Translations under genes and position numbers: made by a program
Notes under the pieces: model-generated
Seen by the model: the letters and a program-made list of their open reading frames with translations, nothing else
Told to the model about the DNA's origin: nothing
Databases searched by the model: none
In this document: piece by piece, positions 1 to 11,640 of the stretch
Position numbering within the stretch: position 1 is the stretch's first letter
Layout: each line of letters begins with the position of its first letter
NCBI GenBank assembly: GCA_017591395.1
Contig: WEDG01001459.1
Coordinates: 558,001 to 622,000, forward strand
Length of the DNA: 64,000 nucleotides
DNA from: Schistocephalus solidus
Taxonomy: Eukaryota > Platyhelminthes > Cestoda > Diphyllobothriidea > Diphyllobothriidae
Reading direction: 5' to 3'

Positions 1-2407
1 GAAGTCATTTCCTATTCTGATACATCTTTGGACACAAAATAACTAACAGCACCCGGTTGTTCCAAAGCAATCACATAACGTAAAAACTTAACGAACACGC
101 TTCAGTGTCCCCACGTGCTAGAATACAGGTGTAAGCGGAGGCTACAACTTACCTGCGGGCACTGACCAAAATCTACTACCCGCAGTTTACGTTTGCACGA
201 CTCTTAAATTCGCACAGTACATACCTGCCAGTGGTAAGGACCTGTACAGCCGGCACCAGCGTCATCAGTCCCACTATTTTTTTGATCTGCACACAAACTA
301 TGAACGGCATGAATAAGCTAGTGCAATTCAGCAAATCAATGTATTTTATTTCCGATGTGCTTGAAAATCAGGTAAATAATCGCAATATCGCCCCCGAATT
401 ACATGTTGGCGGATTCCTCTCAAGAGAGGCCGTTGGCCGGAGCAATAATACGAAAGGGGTACGTAGAAAAACGATTATTTAATTTCTTTATTCAACATAA
501 CATCTTAAAAAATACTACCCACCCCTCAAGACACTGTCCATTACATTATATGCACCTATCCGGACGAGTTTTCGCTGTTTAAATATTCTTCTGTTGTAGG
601 GTGCCCCAGGGATTTTTCAACATTTCCAACATTCTACAAATGCTTTTCCCTTCGTGCTTGAGAATAAGAAGTCAAAAGAGGGAATGTCGGGCAAGGGACT
701 GAGATACTGTTAACATGCCGTTTTTCGGCAAAAAGGATCGATTTTGAACGCTGTGGGGCAGGCAAATTGTTATTATGGGGCGATCCGTCTACTGATCACC
801 ACATGTAAGATAGCGTCAATCTCTTCACCAAGTGCGTTCACCTTGGTGGCACGAGGAACAAATTCGACGTGAACGAATCTCAACGTCTAAAAAAACTATA
901 AACGCTACTGGACCAACTGAGCAGGTGTCTAGTAAACGTAACTAGCGGGAGAACAACACGGCCAATCAAATTGCAAACAGAAACTAATTCTAGTCTCTTG
1001 GATACACGCACAGGACCTTGGCTCAGCCACAACGTTGGCCTAGTCTCTTTATTTCGTACTTGTTTACCAATTTGGACTCTACCAACGACTTTATTGCGGT
1101 CTAATAAAAATACGGCCGGCTAGCGTACAGAATGCCCTAGTTGCGATGTCAGGCCACGACGATCTGCTGGTTGGGTTTAGCCATGACATCGGTTCATTTC
1201 CATGGAGTATTATCTAACCTAAATGATTGCTTTTAAATGAAGGATTCCTGAGAACACACTTCCCCTGAGGTGGACGAAAAGACGCCGCCAGATTACACCG
1301 CAATATGCTGGGATGCATCCGTATGTGCGACTTCGAGGGCTACCTAATCTGAATACCAAGATACATAATTGCTGACAGATACCCGCCGGATACAGAAGTT
1401 AGGTTAACAAGGGACCGAAGGGAGACCCAGCATGAATTTCTAGTCACGGTGCGCTTGAATATGGGAGCTCACTATATCATCTGCTAACGAGTAAAATCAA
1501 CGGCTGTGAAAATGAGTTGAATACCAGTGCGGCGACCAATGTTAAATTTATAATAACTAGAGCCACGTCGGGCGATAAATTTCCATTCACTATAATCAAC
1601 TCCATATCGAACCTTTGCCAAACTGAAAATTTTTATCCCTACCGGTTGACTTTTCTTCCGATTTCAGTATTGTCACCGTCAATCGCTAATTCGTCACACT
1701 GCCTTCTACATATTGTGGAAGTTAGAAAGGTCAATATGGCAGGCAGTGACATGGGGATTAAGCGCGTACTTTCCGGGAATGGAACCAGTTGATATTCAAA
1801 AAATGGAGTGCACTTTGGCCAATTATAGATGACTGTAAATGGGGGCAAATGACCACTCAGGCGCCCTGTAAGTCAATCTACTCGGATACTTTTAACGGAC
1901 GTTAGTGACTTTCTGTTTTTTTAGTGTTGACCAGTAGGACAATGACCAACACGCAACCAAAATCCTTAATTCAAAATTAAGCATTACTACCCGTCGAGCT
2001 TCACCCGACTGCATTAGTCATGCATTGCTAATATCCAGCACGCAGCAGAGCTGGCCTAGATTTAGCTGACATTCTAGAAATGCTTTTGTCACCGGAATTA
2101 GTCTAAGTTCATTCACTATATTTCTCTAGGAGTCCCTTCGAGATGCGGTTATGACCGCTGTCTTACAATAATCGCCACAAAGCGCCGTCTTCAGACCATT
2201 CAATAAATGTTAACGTGGCAGATACGCGAGTATGGAATAAACAGGCATTGACCACTAACAATCAAACGATAAAGGAGCCCTACTCTCTCGGGCCCCAAGT
2301 AACTAAATTTTTTGTAGAATTCCCAGGGTTTGTGGTAATTGTTGACGATCGAAAGTAGAAGTAGAACGGGATATTTCGATTTCCTTTAGTGACTTTACAA
2401 GGTTACA
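1..2407. other. No supported gene
   Basis: Short open frames occur here, for example at 231-482 and 1517-1792 on the plus strand. None has a recognisable domain, a convincing splice signal or a repeat match elsewhere in the window. The stretch would lie downstream of the RPS17 gene, which is transcribed leftward. I see no AATAAA on the minus strand close to the RPS17 stop codon. Confidence 0.5.
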
Positions 2408-2815
2408 TTAGTGCTTTTTTGATTGCGTCGCCCGTTTTTTGTCCGTCTACAAATGGAATTTAAGGTGTGAAGAGAATGTACAAAAACCTACCAAGCTGTT
2501 GATCATAGCAGTAGACACAGGATCTACCTCGCCGACCATGGTCTCGAGAATAGATACCTCGGGTTGGAAGTTGTCACGACGTTCGCGTTCTTCCTCTTGA
2601 AGTTTAATGCTGATGCCTCTGATTGGGCCCTGCTGAATGCGTTTCATCAGATGGGTTACGAATCCAGCAATGCGGTTTCGAAGCCGCTTGGACCCAATGA
2701 TAGCGATGTCCTGTGTTACACGCTTATTTGTGTGGAAATCTCGGGTAAGTTTGCCATAGAAACGCTCAATAATCAGGCGAGACGCCTTCTTTACAGTCTT
2801 CGTGCGAACGCGACC
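2408..2815 (-). CDS. 40S ribosomal protein S17 (eS17), two coding exons seen; ATG exon not located
   Basis: Structural component of the small ribosomal subunit, acting in cytoplasmic translation. The internal exon at 2815-2492 (324 nt, phase 0) encodes 108 residues that match eukaryotic S17 almost end to end: [13 protein letters not shown] at the start, then [41 protein letters not shown] and EVDP. The frame begins at Gly2 just after an acceptor (TTTTGTAG), so the initiator ATG must lie alone on an upstream exon, a layout known in other animal RPS17 genes. I could not place it. The exon ends at a donor (TTG/GTAGG). A 45-nt intron (2491-2447) with acceptor CCATTTGTAG leads to a terminal exon at 2446-2408 encoding a basic tail, [12 protein letters not shown], and TAA. 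The total is about 121 residues, shorter than the roughly 135 of human S17. The internal exon has no stop or frameshift, so this looks like a live host gene. Confidence 0.93.
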
Positions 2816-5800
2816 CTACAAAATGCAAGTCCTGTGAATTCGCGGGAACAGCAAGGTCTACAATCAGATATTTCGAGTTCCGAAACAAAGGCAAGGACGT
2901 AATAATGCTTAAAATGTAAATTTAACCAGGGGGTTGGATTGACGGGTTCGATTAACGCAATCTATAGCAAGCTGGATAAAATGTACGTTAAAAAGTACGA
3001 TCCAACTGGGCTAAGAGGCGCATATAATACCTCGCATAAGTAACACCTTAACTGATGGTATGATCAAAAATTAAAGAATAATAAGGGTTTGCTAAAATAC
3101 TGTTTTACAACGGATGCATGAAAGGAAACGATACAGAAATGCGGCACCAACCATCACGCTTGCCGGATTCGAATTGTGGTCTAAGTGATCGTCTTTCCGT
3201 TCAAACAAAGATAGGTTGGCGAATTTGCAATTGGACATCCGGTGTCCCTTTAATAAATAATGGTATAAGTTCCTAATTCGATTATTTGGAATAATATGGT
3301 GCCTAATTTCGCATAAGATGCCTTATCAAATGGACTGTGAGAAGATGACTAAAAGAAACAATTCACGTGTGGTTTTGTCATTAGCCACGCGAATCGTTGT
3401 TACGCTGGTTACCTCTGAGTGCTTTAACGGTCTACTTAAATCCAACAGTTACACTTACGCTAATTTAATTTATTAGATCAAACACTACGTTGCTGGACCA
3501 TTCTTGAATTCCTAAGAAACATCCCTAACTTCCCTTACAATGAGGCATGCGGGGGTTGCCTTAAACGAACCGTCCGCAAGCTAGATCCAATGATAAGAGG
3601 GGTCTGTGAGTACGCCTAGGGGAAATCAGTATCTATTTGACACGGAATACGTCCCTTTAGAATTCACCGAGTCGGACATATGTTCTTGCGTCATATCGAA
3701 GTTCTCTATCATGTGAATCCAACCCAACCAGAAATTTCCTGTGGAAGCCAAACTTTTTCATAAGTCAGCAAACGAGTTTGTGTTAAAATATGTAAGGTAT
3801 TAATTTGTGCGCCAGGTCTTTTTACCTGGTTTGTTCGCTGATGATTCAATGGAAGGGAATGCCGTGTTCTGGCAAAATGTGTAGCAAATAAACAGTGAAG
3901 GGTAAGTATTAGGTGGCTTGATTACGTCGTGGCCACAGTATTTCGCAATGGAATGTGAAGCACAGTCTATTGCAGGATCATTCGTCAATCTTACTGGCAC
4001 ATTAAATGTTAGCAGCCCATCAGTTCAGGGTGGATACGGAAGATAGCGACAGAGGGGCGCGATATACAAGTACTCACGAAAAGGCATTGTAAAGTAAAAA
4101 GTCCTCACATTAAAAACATGTAAAATTTGTTGTTACCTCCAGCCAAGTCTATTTAACATGCAAGCTGCGTACCCTTCGTACGGTTAAAATTACTAAAAAC
4201 AGCACACATCCATTAGGTTTTTCGACGCTAGTTAATATGCTAAAATTCTGCACAGTATTCCTTGATTGTAAGTAAGCAGTGAATAACATGCAAGAGTCTT
4301 AATACTGGTATCATTTAGATTATTAAGAACGACAGTCATAGAATGTAATTTCGGAGTTCCAATTAACGTTCTGAAATACGTCGCAAAGTATAATGCAATT
4401 TGAGATTCATATCTGACTGATGATCTGGTCAGCTTAAGGTCACAGTTTTGAATAGAACTCAAAATATAAGTACACATAGAATGGCATGGTTTTCATTGCA
4501 TAACCTACTGCTGAAATTAACCGCCCGATCAAAACATTATTTATGATGTACCTAGAGGTGCAGCCTATTAGGAAGTGAGTTTACTAACCTCCGCATGTAT
4601 GGCGCAATGCATGGCCGAGGCGAACGTTGGGAAAATCGTTTGATGTGAATGAAAGACAATTCAATTGAATGTTGAAAATAAACATAACCATAATATTTAG
4701 AATTTAGAATTTATATTTGGTTAGCCCTGGCAAGTCACTGTCTAAGCCCCCCCTTGGCAACCCATGGCGATAACATTAAAATAAACTCAATCCATAATGC
4801 ATCATGGGTGTATCCAGTCCGTGCTACGTGCTCGGTTGCCATTAATTCCAGTGCATGAAGATCAAAATCAAAGCGGAAAGCTCGAAATTTAAAAACGGGC
4901 GAAGCCTTGTTTTTGCTTCAACATTCCTTGGCAGTTACTTCAAATTTCGGCCAGTATTTTAAAACAGCATAAGCAACTAAGTGACAGCCAACTTCGTGTC
5001 CGCCTACCCATTCTTCATAACCAGTTTCACAATTTTAATTGCATTTTGCATCCCATTTACATTTTTATGCAGTCATTAGGTTTTTTGTTATTACTGTAGC
5101 AAGGTTACTATGCTAGTTACTACAGTAACGATGTCGTAATAAATGAAGTACATTTTTGATTTCTGGAAAGAAGAGGGACATTTTGTCTGATCAATAAAAA
5201 TTTCCCGAAAGAGCTTAGCTAAAAGCCAAATTCTTGTAGCTTTTCTTCCGCCTCTGAGTCGTATAAAATATAATCAGAGGTAGAGTGGGTGCTTTGTTCC
5301 TTCTCACAGTTATCGAAAACATGGCAAATTTGTAAATTCATGTGGTCGAGATGGAATCCCTAAGTCCTTAGATCACCTGCTAAATGGGGAGTTGATTGGT
5401 AATTCAAGGGGTTTAATGAACAAAAAAGTTAGATAATTGGAATAATTAGCTGTAAAACAGAGGAAAGTTTCAAAAGTAAGTGCAACTTGATATTGAAAAA
5501 TATTCCGATTCACTTATCCTCTTTAAGGGCTCTGAATTATTTCTGTGGATTTATTTTAAATACGAGGTTGCACACGTTAAATTATTGCGTTGACTCGGTT
5601 GAAATAATTCAATACGGGTGGTGCTTTTCAGTGGCCGTTGTTCACTTCGTCTTTTCGAAGAAGATAACAAGTGAATTTGGCTGCAAATGACACGGTTTTG
5701 TTTTTCCTGATCTCACACACAAGCAGATACATGTAAAAAATTTGAAAACGTCGAAAAACCATACTGAATTTATAACCGCTTTTTTATTGAGCGAGTCATA

Positions 5801-5859
5801 GAAGGGGTCCTTCGCGGCCTCACCATCTCTTAATCCAGTTCACTATGTTACACACTTGC
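2816..5859. other. No supported gene; 5' side of RPS17
   Basis: This is AT-rich sequence with no recognised coding domain. The first exon and promoter of RPS17 should be in this interval, but no ATG followed by a good donor stands out on the minus strand. One weak candidate near 3150 has a poor donor. Short frames at 3800-4000 and 4232-4477 on the minus strand look random. Confidence 0.4.
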
Positions 5860-6600
5860 AGAATCCCAGTCCATCAATAGACGGTTTCCATCGTGTAGCC
5901 AAAGGCATGATGACCCAGGGAAGGTGAGATGCACCTCATTTAGTTTATACTGGTGAAAGCATTGCGCTGCATCTGTCGCATTCGCTCCTCCAGCAACACC
6001 TGGGCCCTGTTTTATGTCCAAATTACTAGGACCCAAAGCTGGAGATGACATGGGTGACTGGCGTGATGATAGCAAATCCCTAAGCATTCCACAATACTGG
6101 CTCGGATATCACTGTGTGGGAGTGACATAAAGGGCGCATTATGTGGGAGACATTGTATTCCATATAATAGTTCACGAGTCAGCCACTCATCATAAACACA
6201 TATTGGGCTGACCGCGAGGTCTCAGTTGGAAAAATTCCAACTGAAACGTTTGGCGCATCACGATAGGTTCAAGCGCGAGAGATGGTTTAAAGTGAAGAAA
6301 ATGTGCAGAGAGGGTTGTCCTCATTGATTTTGTCCTTTACCATGCACCAGTCGAGTGCCTGAGCCAGTCAAAAAACTGATGTTGAGATTTTTCGAGGTGG
6401 TTGACCCACCTGCAGTGTGATGTTGGATGTGATCATGTGTGGTGTAGGTGCTGGTTAGGATGTTTGGTATGACCGGCATGTTCTACTGAAAGATTTCATA
6501 GATGCGCATGTCGCCGTATAGGTTCATGTAGTGAGTGAATGTGTGTGGAATTTTTCAGCAGTTGAGGAGGGAATGGTAGGGGTTTGTTGGTGATCCTGGG
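5860..6600 (-). mobile_element. Decayed 3' part of a zinc-finger LINE (R repeat plus C2H2 relic)
   Basis: Positions 5960-6330 are a diverged copy of the R repeat seen at 54.7-55.7 kb and 63.4-64.0 kb. They share the blocks GCGCTGCATCT, CAGCCACTC, ATTGGGCTGACCGCGAGGTC and TTCAAGCGCG. Positions 6490-6545, read on the minus strand, encode FTHYMNLYGDMRIYE. This is a decayed version of the finger FTHRMALFGHMRIHE found in the copy at 55.7-58.6 kb. Order and strand match that copy, so this is an old insertion of the same family. No intact frame remains. Confidence 0.6.
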
Positions 6601-6875
6601 TCTGGTTTGTCAGATAAGGTTTCAAAAACCTTCCCAGCAGCAATAATTTGGATAGTATCATCAAAAATCCCGATTTTACACAGAGAAGGTAAGGATAAGT
6701 TGCTTAATCATGTCACGTCAGTGTTCCTTTACTCCATTTATTGCTGCCGTTGAGAGTTTATATTGGAAGGACGAGTCAGCTTATATCCAAAGAAATACTG
6801 AAACACTTCCCAGAAAGGCTGACTAAATAGAATTTAAGAGAGTAAACGATTAAATTCTAGTTAAAAAATAATGAC

Positions 6876-7190
6876 TTGTATTGTGTGGACCTCAGCAACG
6901 CCTTTTCTTTAATTTATGGGGTGAAATTTAAGCACCCTAATTCACTGCGTCAACTTATGTTAGCAGCAACAGAAGAGAAACCTGTTCTTGTGCCCATAGA
7001 AGAATCACACGCAATCTCTGCGTTTACCGCGATTAAAGATCTGGGAATTTTATGCACGCCTACATGCCCTCTCACTTACCCACACTGCTGCCTAATTCAC
7101 TCTCTCTTATTACCCGTTTCTTCCCTTATTCACGTACACACCAGATGTGTTCCCACTTGTACCCACTTCTCGTATAAATTTACTAGCTAG
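6876..7190 (+). other. 104-codon open frame, perhaps a retroelement pol relic
   Basis: The translation contains ISAFTAIKDL followed by a Pro/Thr-rich TCPLTYPH segment. This faintly resembles the reverse-transcriptase to RNase H junction of Gypsy-like elements, where an AF-x-x-IK-x-x-L motif is followed by a leucine/tyrosine-proline pair. No other LTR-element domain, long terminal repeat or primer-binding site is visible nearby. The likeness may be chance. The rest of 6600-7540 shows nothing recognisable. Confidence 0.2.
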
Positions 7191-7539
7191 ACGCGAATTT
7201 ATCAAAAACACGTTTCTGATCACAAACTGGTTTACTGAATCTTTCCACAGGAATTTGCGCAACTATAAAACAGTCACTGGAAAATAGCGCTCAATCAGCT
7301 TAAGGGAAATCATCTTAAACTATCACCAGTCATCCTGTGGATCCCCTATGAACAATCAATCCCATTTCATAAACATCAGTTCTTTCTTCATCGCGTTAAA
7401 ATCAGCGTTCCATATATTTAAATTGCCTTCCGTTCTCTTATTGCGTTGAAAATAAAGTGATTAATTTCACAGCAGCATAGTATGGTCACTCTTACTGAGA
7501 GCTGCAATAGAATAGACTTCGTCAATGTTAGAGAAGTCC

Positions 7540-8090
7540 ATCCTAAATACTAGGTCCAGGCCATTGGCTCTCTGGTTCTCTCTTAATCTCGTTGGTAATT
7601 TAAACTTCTGTGCAAGAGTTTGATCGAGAATGAGATCCATTAGCTTGCGGCCGAAGGAAGTTGGCCCACCGGCACCGGTCAGATTTACTCAGTCAACTGT
7701 AGGTGCATTTAAATCTCCAGCAATAAGCACATGCTTGTGACTTGCTAATTCCTTGACCAAATGAAGAAGTGACTCATCAGCTGAACTCCGAATGTTTGGT
7801 GATCTGTAGATCATCAAGAATTGTAGGTTTTGTGAACAATTTTTTTTTATGTTTTTATGTTTATCCAGAGAAATTCGTATTCAAGGAAGAGGGCAGGCGC
7901 TCCTTCAACTGCCGAGATTCCTGTCCTTAAGTATACGGCCACTCCACCTCCCTGTCTATTTTCACGGTCTCTTCAAACGAGCTGGTATCCATCTATCAAA
8001 ACCTTGATACCCACGATTTAGGCTTTGAGCCACGTTCCCGTGATGGCAACGACATTGGGGTTCGATGTGAGCCTAGTGCCTTGAGTTCAT
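7540..8090 (-). mobile_element. LINE endonuclease domain relic (APE type)
   Basis: Read on the minus strand with one or two stops, this gives the order typical of the CR1/Jockey-group exonuclease-endonuclease-phosphatase domain. NVVAITGTWL corresponds to the ITE-WL motif near 8050. A DGYQL segment and RQGGGVAVYLR follow near 7950. YRSP then HVLIAGDLNAP, the catalytic GD-N-AP block, lie near 7800-7710. A stop replaces the expected residue after VD. No reverse transcriptase follows, so the element is truncated or broken at about 7540. It is separated from the palindrome arm by the GA tract. Confidence 0.75.
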
Positions 8091-8100
8091 CTATTAACGA

Positions 8101-8125
8101 AAGGAGACTTAGAGAGAGAGAGAGG

Positions 8126-8180
<55 letters not shown>
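8101..8180 (+). repeat. (GA)n microsatellite
   Basis: About 80 bp of almost pure GA dinucleotide with a few A or G interruptions. It directly abuts the outer edge of the left palindrome arm, which starts within its last bases. The open frame through it (Arg-Glu repeats) is a low-complexity artefact. The right arm has no GA tract at the equivalent edge. Confidence 0.97.
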
Positions 8181-8184
<4 letters not shown>

Positions 8185-9494
8185 GAGGATAGCAGACCTA
8201 ACATGGAGACGGAGAAGTTGGAAAATATCATCGTGTTATGAACCCAAAGAGAGAACTCTCACTAAACCAGAAATTCAGGAAAACAAACGTTTAAAAGCAC
8301 GCCTTTCACAGCCATATGGAACGTTCAGAAACAAGACAACGCGTCGACAGAATCGAACGTAAGCAAAAAAATTTGAAAATGCGAAAACCGACGACCAAAA
8401 GGAATATAAAGGAGCATGATACCACCATGGCAACCCAAAATACGAGGTGGACTTGAACTCTAGAATAGGGGAACGGTGTCTAATCAAATGGCAATAAATT
8501 AACGCATTGCCAAAAGAGGTAACAAATGACACAGAATACGTGGAAAGCTCTTAACTATGCGTCAATCTGTTAAAAAAAAACAATCGGAATGAAAATTCGC
8601 CGCACATAGAAAAAGCTCTAATGTAGTCTCTGCATATAAAATAAATAATGGACTAATCGAGCAGATTTCGGTCAATGCACCGTCATAACTAATATGCCTG
8701 AATCAAAGTCCGACGGTTTACTGCACTGGAATGCAATGCATCAATGAGATGGAACTATCCTACCAATATGGAAAATTCGTTTGACTTGAGGATGAGGCCA
8801 TCACCACTCTACACGTTTACATGTATGGTCGAATAAAAAACTTAAAGAATGAGGTCAGCCAACCAAGACCGTTAAATTTTGTAATCGGGAATGAATAACA
8901 AACAGAGCTACCCCTGAGCAGGATAATCGCACTCCAAGCGTGGTGAAAGAAATGGAAATAGCTCAAAGTGAACTCCTAATAAGATCTAAACTAGGTGAAT
9001 GCAACCTACAATCACTGAGCGGGGAGAAAATATGTTTGGAGATCACGCTTATAGAGGTGGCCTATAGTACACAGTACAATGAACAGCTACACTATAAAAA
9101 GGTGGGTGTATTTTTGTGAAGAAATCTGGCGAAAATATAGAAAATTATCGATGACTGGTTCCAATAGGCAACAACAGACCTGAACACAGACAGTGGACTG
9201 GATATGCCGCACAATGATCCAGCAACTTCAATCCAACTACCATTTGAAAATCTATCCGGTTAAAAATCAACTGTCATCTAACAAATTCACTGATAGTATC
9301 CAGGCAACTGGATTACCTTCAAATATTGATAGAATATATTTCATGCATTTTAAATAAACAGGGTTCCGGCTGGACTAATACGGGGTGAAATATTCAGTGC
9401 GAAATATCAGCACTTTTGTAGGCACCATTTGCATAAAATGAGAGCAGTACTACCAATATGCTACAAATTGGAATCACTTTAACATATCGTTGAA

Positions 9495-9881
9495 GTTTAG
9501 GACGGGCGGGCTTTTGAAATTGAGCCGCCATCTTTTCCGCTCTCCATTCGCATGTGAAATTTTTTATATCTATGTCGGTTAGCCTATTTGACCCATTTTA
9601 TACCGATTCTTAACCTTATTTGTTTTTTTGAACAACAAAAATGAGGTCATCGGCACACGACGCTGGCACAGTTTTGAAAGAAGTCCAATTTTGTCGATAT
9701 TTTGAGACGCATTCAAGAATGATTCTTCATGAGGTTAATATGTGCATTCTTTGACCATTTGTTTGTGATCTTCCGGTTTTGTGTGGCTTGTGTTCCCAAC
9801 CTTATTCACGGTGAATGGAGGACATTTTTTGCTGAAAGTTTTGGAATTTTAATTTCAAAATAAAGCGTAACTCTCTCAGAA
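9495..9881. mobile_element. 387-bp foldback insertion (MITE-like) in the left arm only
   Basis: The right arm reads straight across this point (CGTTGAATTCCTGG in arm sense), while the left arm is split after TTGAA and resumes at GAATTCC. This gives an empty-site comparison and a likely 3-bp target duplication, GAA. The ends are imperfect inverted repeats of roughly 75 bp. Left has CTTTTGAAATT and CTCCATTCGCATGTGAA. The right end, reverse complemented, has TATTTTGAAATT and CTCCATTCACCGTGAA. No coding capacity is seen. It is a small non-autonomous DNA element inserted after the arms duplicated. Confidence 0.75.
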
Positions 9882-9889
9882 TTCCTGGA

Positions 9890-11640
9890 TCACGCGACTG
9901 TAAAGCATTGAGTTTACGAACACAGATATGTGGACCACAAATCCTCGAGTTTCTGACCGTATGCCTGGCAGCCGATCAAAATTCTGAGGCCGTTAAGGCA
10001 ATATTTGCATTACTCCAAGAGGTGAATCAAATGAAGACGTACCGCTAGCCGAAAATGTTAACACACAGATTATCGACTGGACACAAGGGTCGCATACTTT
10101 CATTGATTCCAGAATATTTAGAATGACAACGAATCTGCCTTGTTAGCTGGGAACTATGTTTTCAACGACTGTCAAAGACGCTGAATAGGCGAATTGTCCT
10201 GATCCCATCGTTAAAATACTCCGTTAATGCTGAGTAATTTAGTTCAAGAGTATTGTTTAATGGAATTGCAATACACGCGGCTGCGGGACCACTACCCATA
10301 AGCCATGCGCAGAGTGGCCATCCAGGATCAGCTGCATTTCTGGCCAGGAACTTTCGCCGCCAGCATAAATGAAATATCGGAACCTTACTGGTGGGATGCC
10401 GATTGTAACAATTTTAACGGATTCATAAAATTGAGAAGAGGTAGACGCGATCATTGGGAAAAGGACTGTATTTGTCTGACGTTACGGATTCCAAATTGAA
10501 CCCAACTTCAGAGGCAGTATCAGATACGGGTAATGAAAGTATTATGCACCGTAACTGTCCAACAATAACCATCTGAAATAAAAGTCGCCTTGTTTGGTTA
10601 ACGCAAAATATGAATAGACAGATAAACAGAAGGACTAAACTTTGTTGAAGATATACAGTAACAGCACAACCTTCAAATTACGAAGCGTTTTTCAAAAGCG
10701 AAACAAACTTAGCTCAACTTTCTGCAGACCACAAAATGAGTGCAAATAGGACTTAAACGACAAATTGAGGAGAAGACAGACAATCAGCTACATGAACGAC
10801 AGGTGCAAGAACAAACAGATATTTGCAGTACTAAGGGAACAAAACGATTTCAACATTATTGAAAAGGACGATAAGGCTGAGCTATTTTCGATTAAACGAA
10901 TTTGAACTAGACCGACCTCCGAATTGAATTTAATAATTTATTATCAAAAAGCGTGAATTTCAAAGAAGACGATATCAGAAAGGTACTCATTGCACTCAGT
11001 GCATCAAATTCTGCGGATTCCTAACGAATTCCGAGAAAAGAACCGCAAGAGCTTGTTTAAAAAATCTATAGACCGCTTTTGCGCAGTTTCCAGTCGTCAT
11101 TTGATAAGGGCATTCTACCCCCTGATTGGAAAGTGGCGAATTTTTACCTCATTCAAAAGAGTGAGTTAAAAACGACTGCTAACAATTATCGACTGGTAAA
11201 CCTAGTATGTATTTATTGCAAAGATATTAAATGGATAACAAAAAGGTTGCCATATACTTCTTCAAACTGAAAATACATCCTTTACAATGTCTAACATAAT
11301 TTTCGACGTAATAATTCCTGTTTGACCAGCAGGATCTATTCATTTGAGCAATTTTTCTAGACGTTAGATAAGGACACATGAGTTGACATCATTTACATCA
11401 ATCTGAAGCAAGTCTTCAATCGTGTAAAACAAAACCAGTTATTTCACATGGTTAGGGAATCTGTGAAAGAGAAAACAACTTAGTTGGATAGAGGACTATT
11501 TGTGCGTTCGATCATAGTTTCTGCATGAAGAGCAATTTTATGACGTCTGCTGATATCAAGCCCCGTTTTACTTCTGTTTCGCAGGATCTGGTAGTTGCGA
11601 ACGTATAAAAACTTCTATTTAACCAATACAACGAAACGGA
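9890..11640 (+). mobile_element. Decayed LINE (endonuclease to reverse transcriptase) inside the left arm
   Basis: Several frames together give a CR1/Jockey-group order. A weak endonuclease segment ends in IIDWTQG near 10080. A pre-RT stretch (CKNKQIFAVLREQN) lies near 10805. RT motifs follow: FKEDDIRKVLIALSASNSADS near 10970, FDKGILPPDWKVANFYLIQKS and ANNYRLVNL at 11079-11200, then a degenerate INLKQVFNRVKQNQLFH at 11395-11445. Multiple stops and frameshifts break it. Just past 11640 the coding signal switches to Penelope-like motifs. The LINE is therefore probably nested in, or fused to, a Penelope-like element. The same arrangement occurs in the right arm. Confidence 0.65.

Noticed and set aside
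1517..1792. 91-codon frame downstream of RPS17 as a gene
   Set aside because: No domain, no splice context and no conserved pattern.
2564..2902. 112-codon plus-strand frame
   Set aside because: It is antisense to the RPS17 coding exon.
8081..8362. 93-codon frame rich in Arg-Glu
   Set aside because: It is translation of the GA microsatellite running into the palindrome arm.
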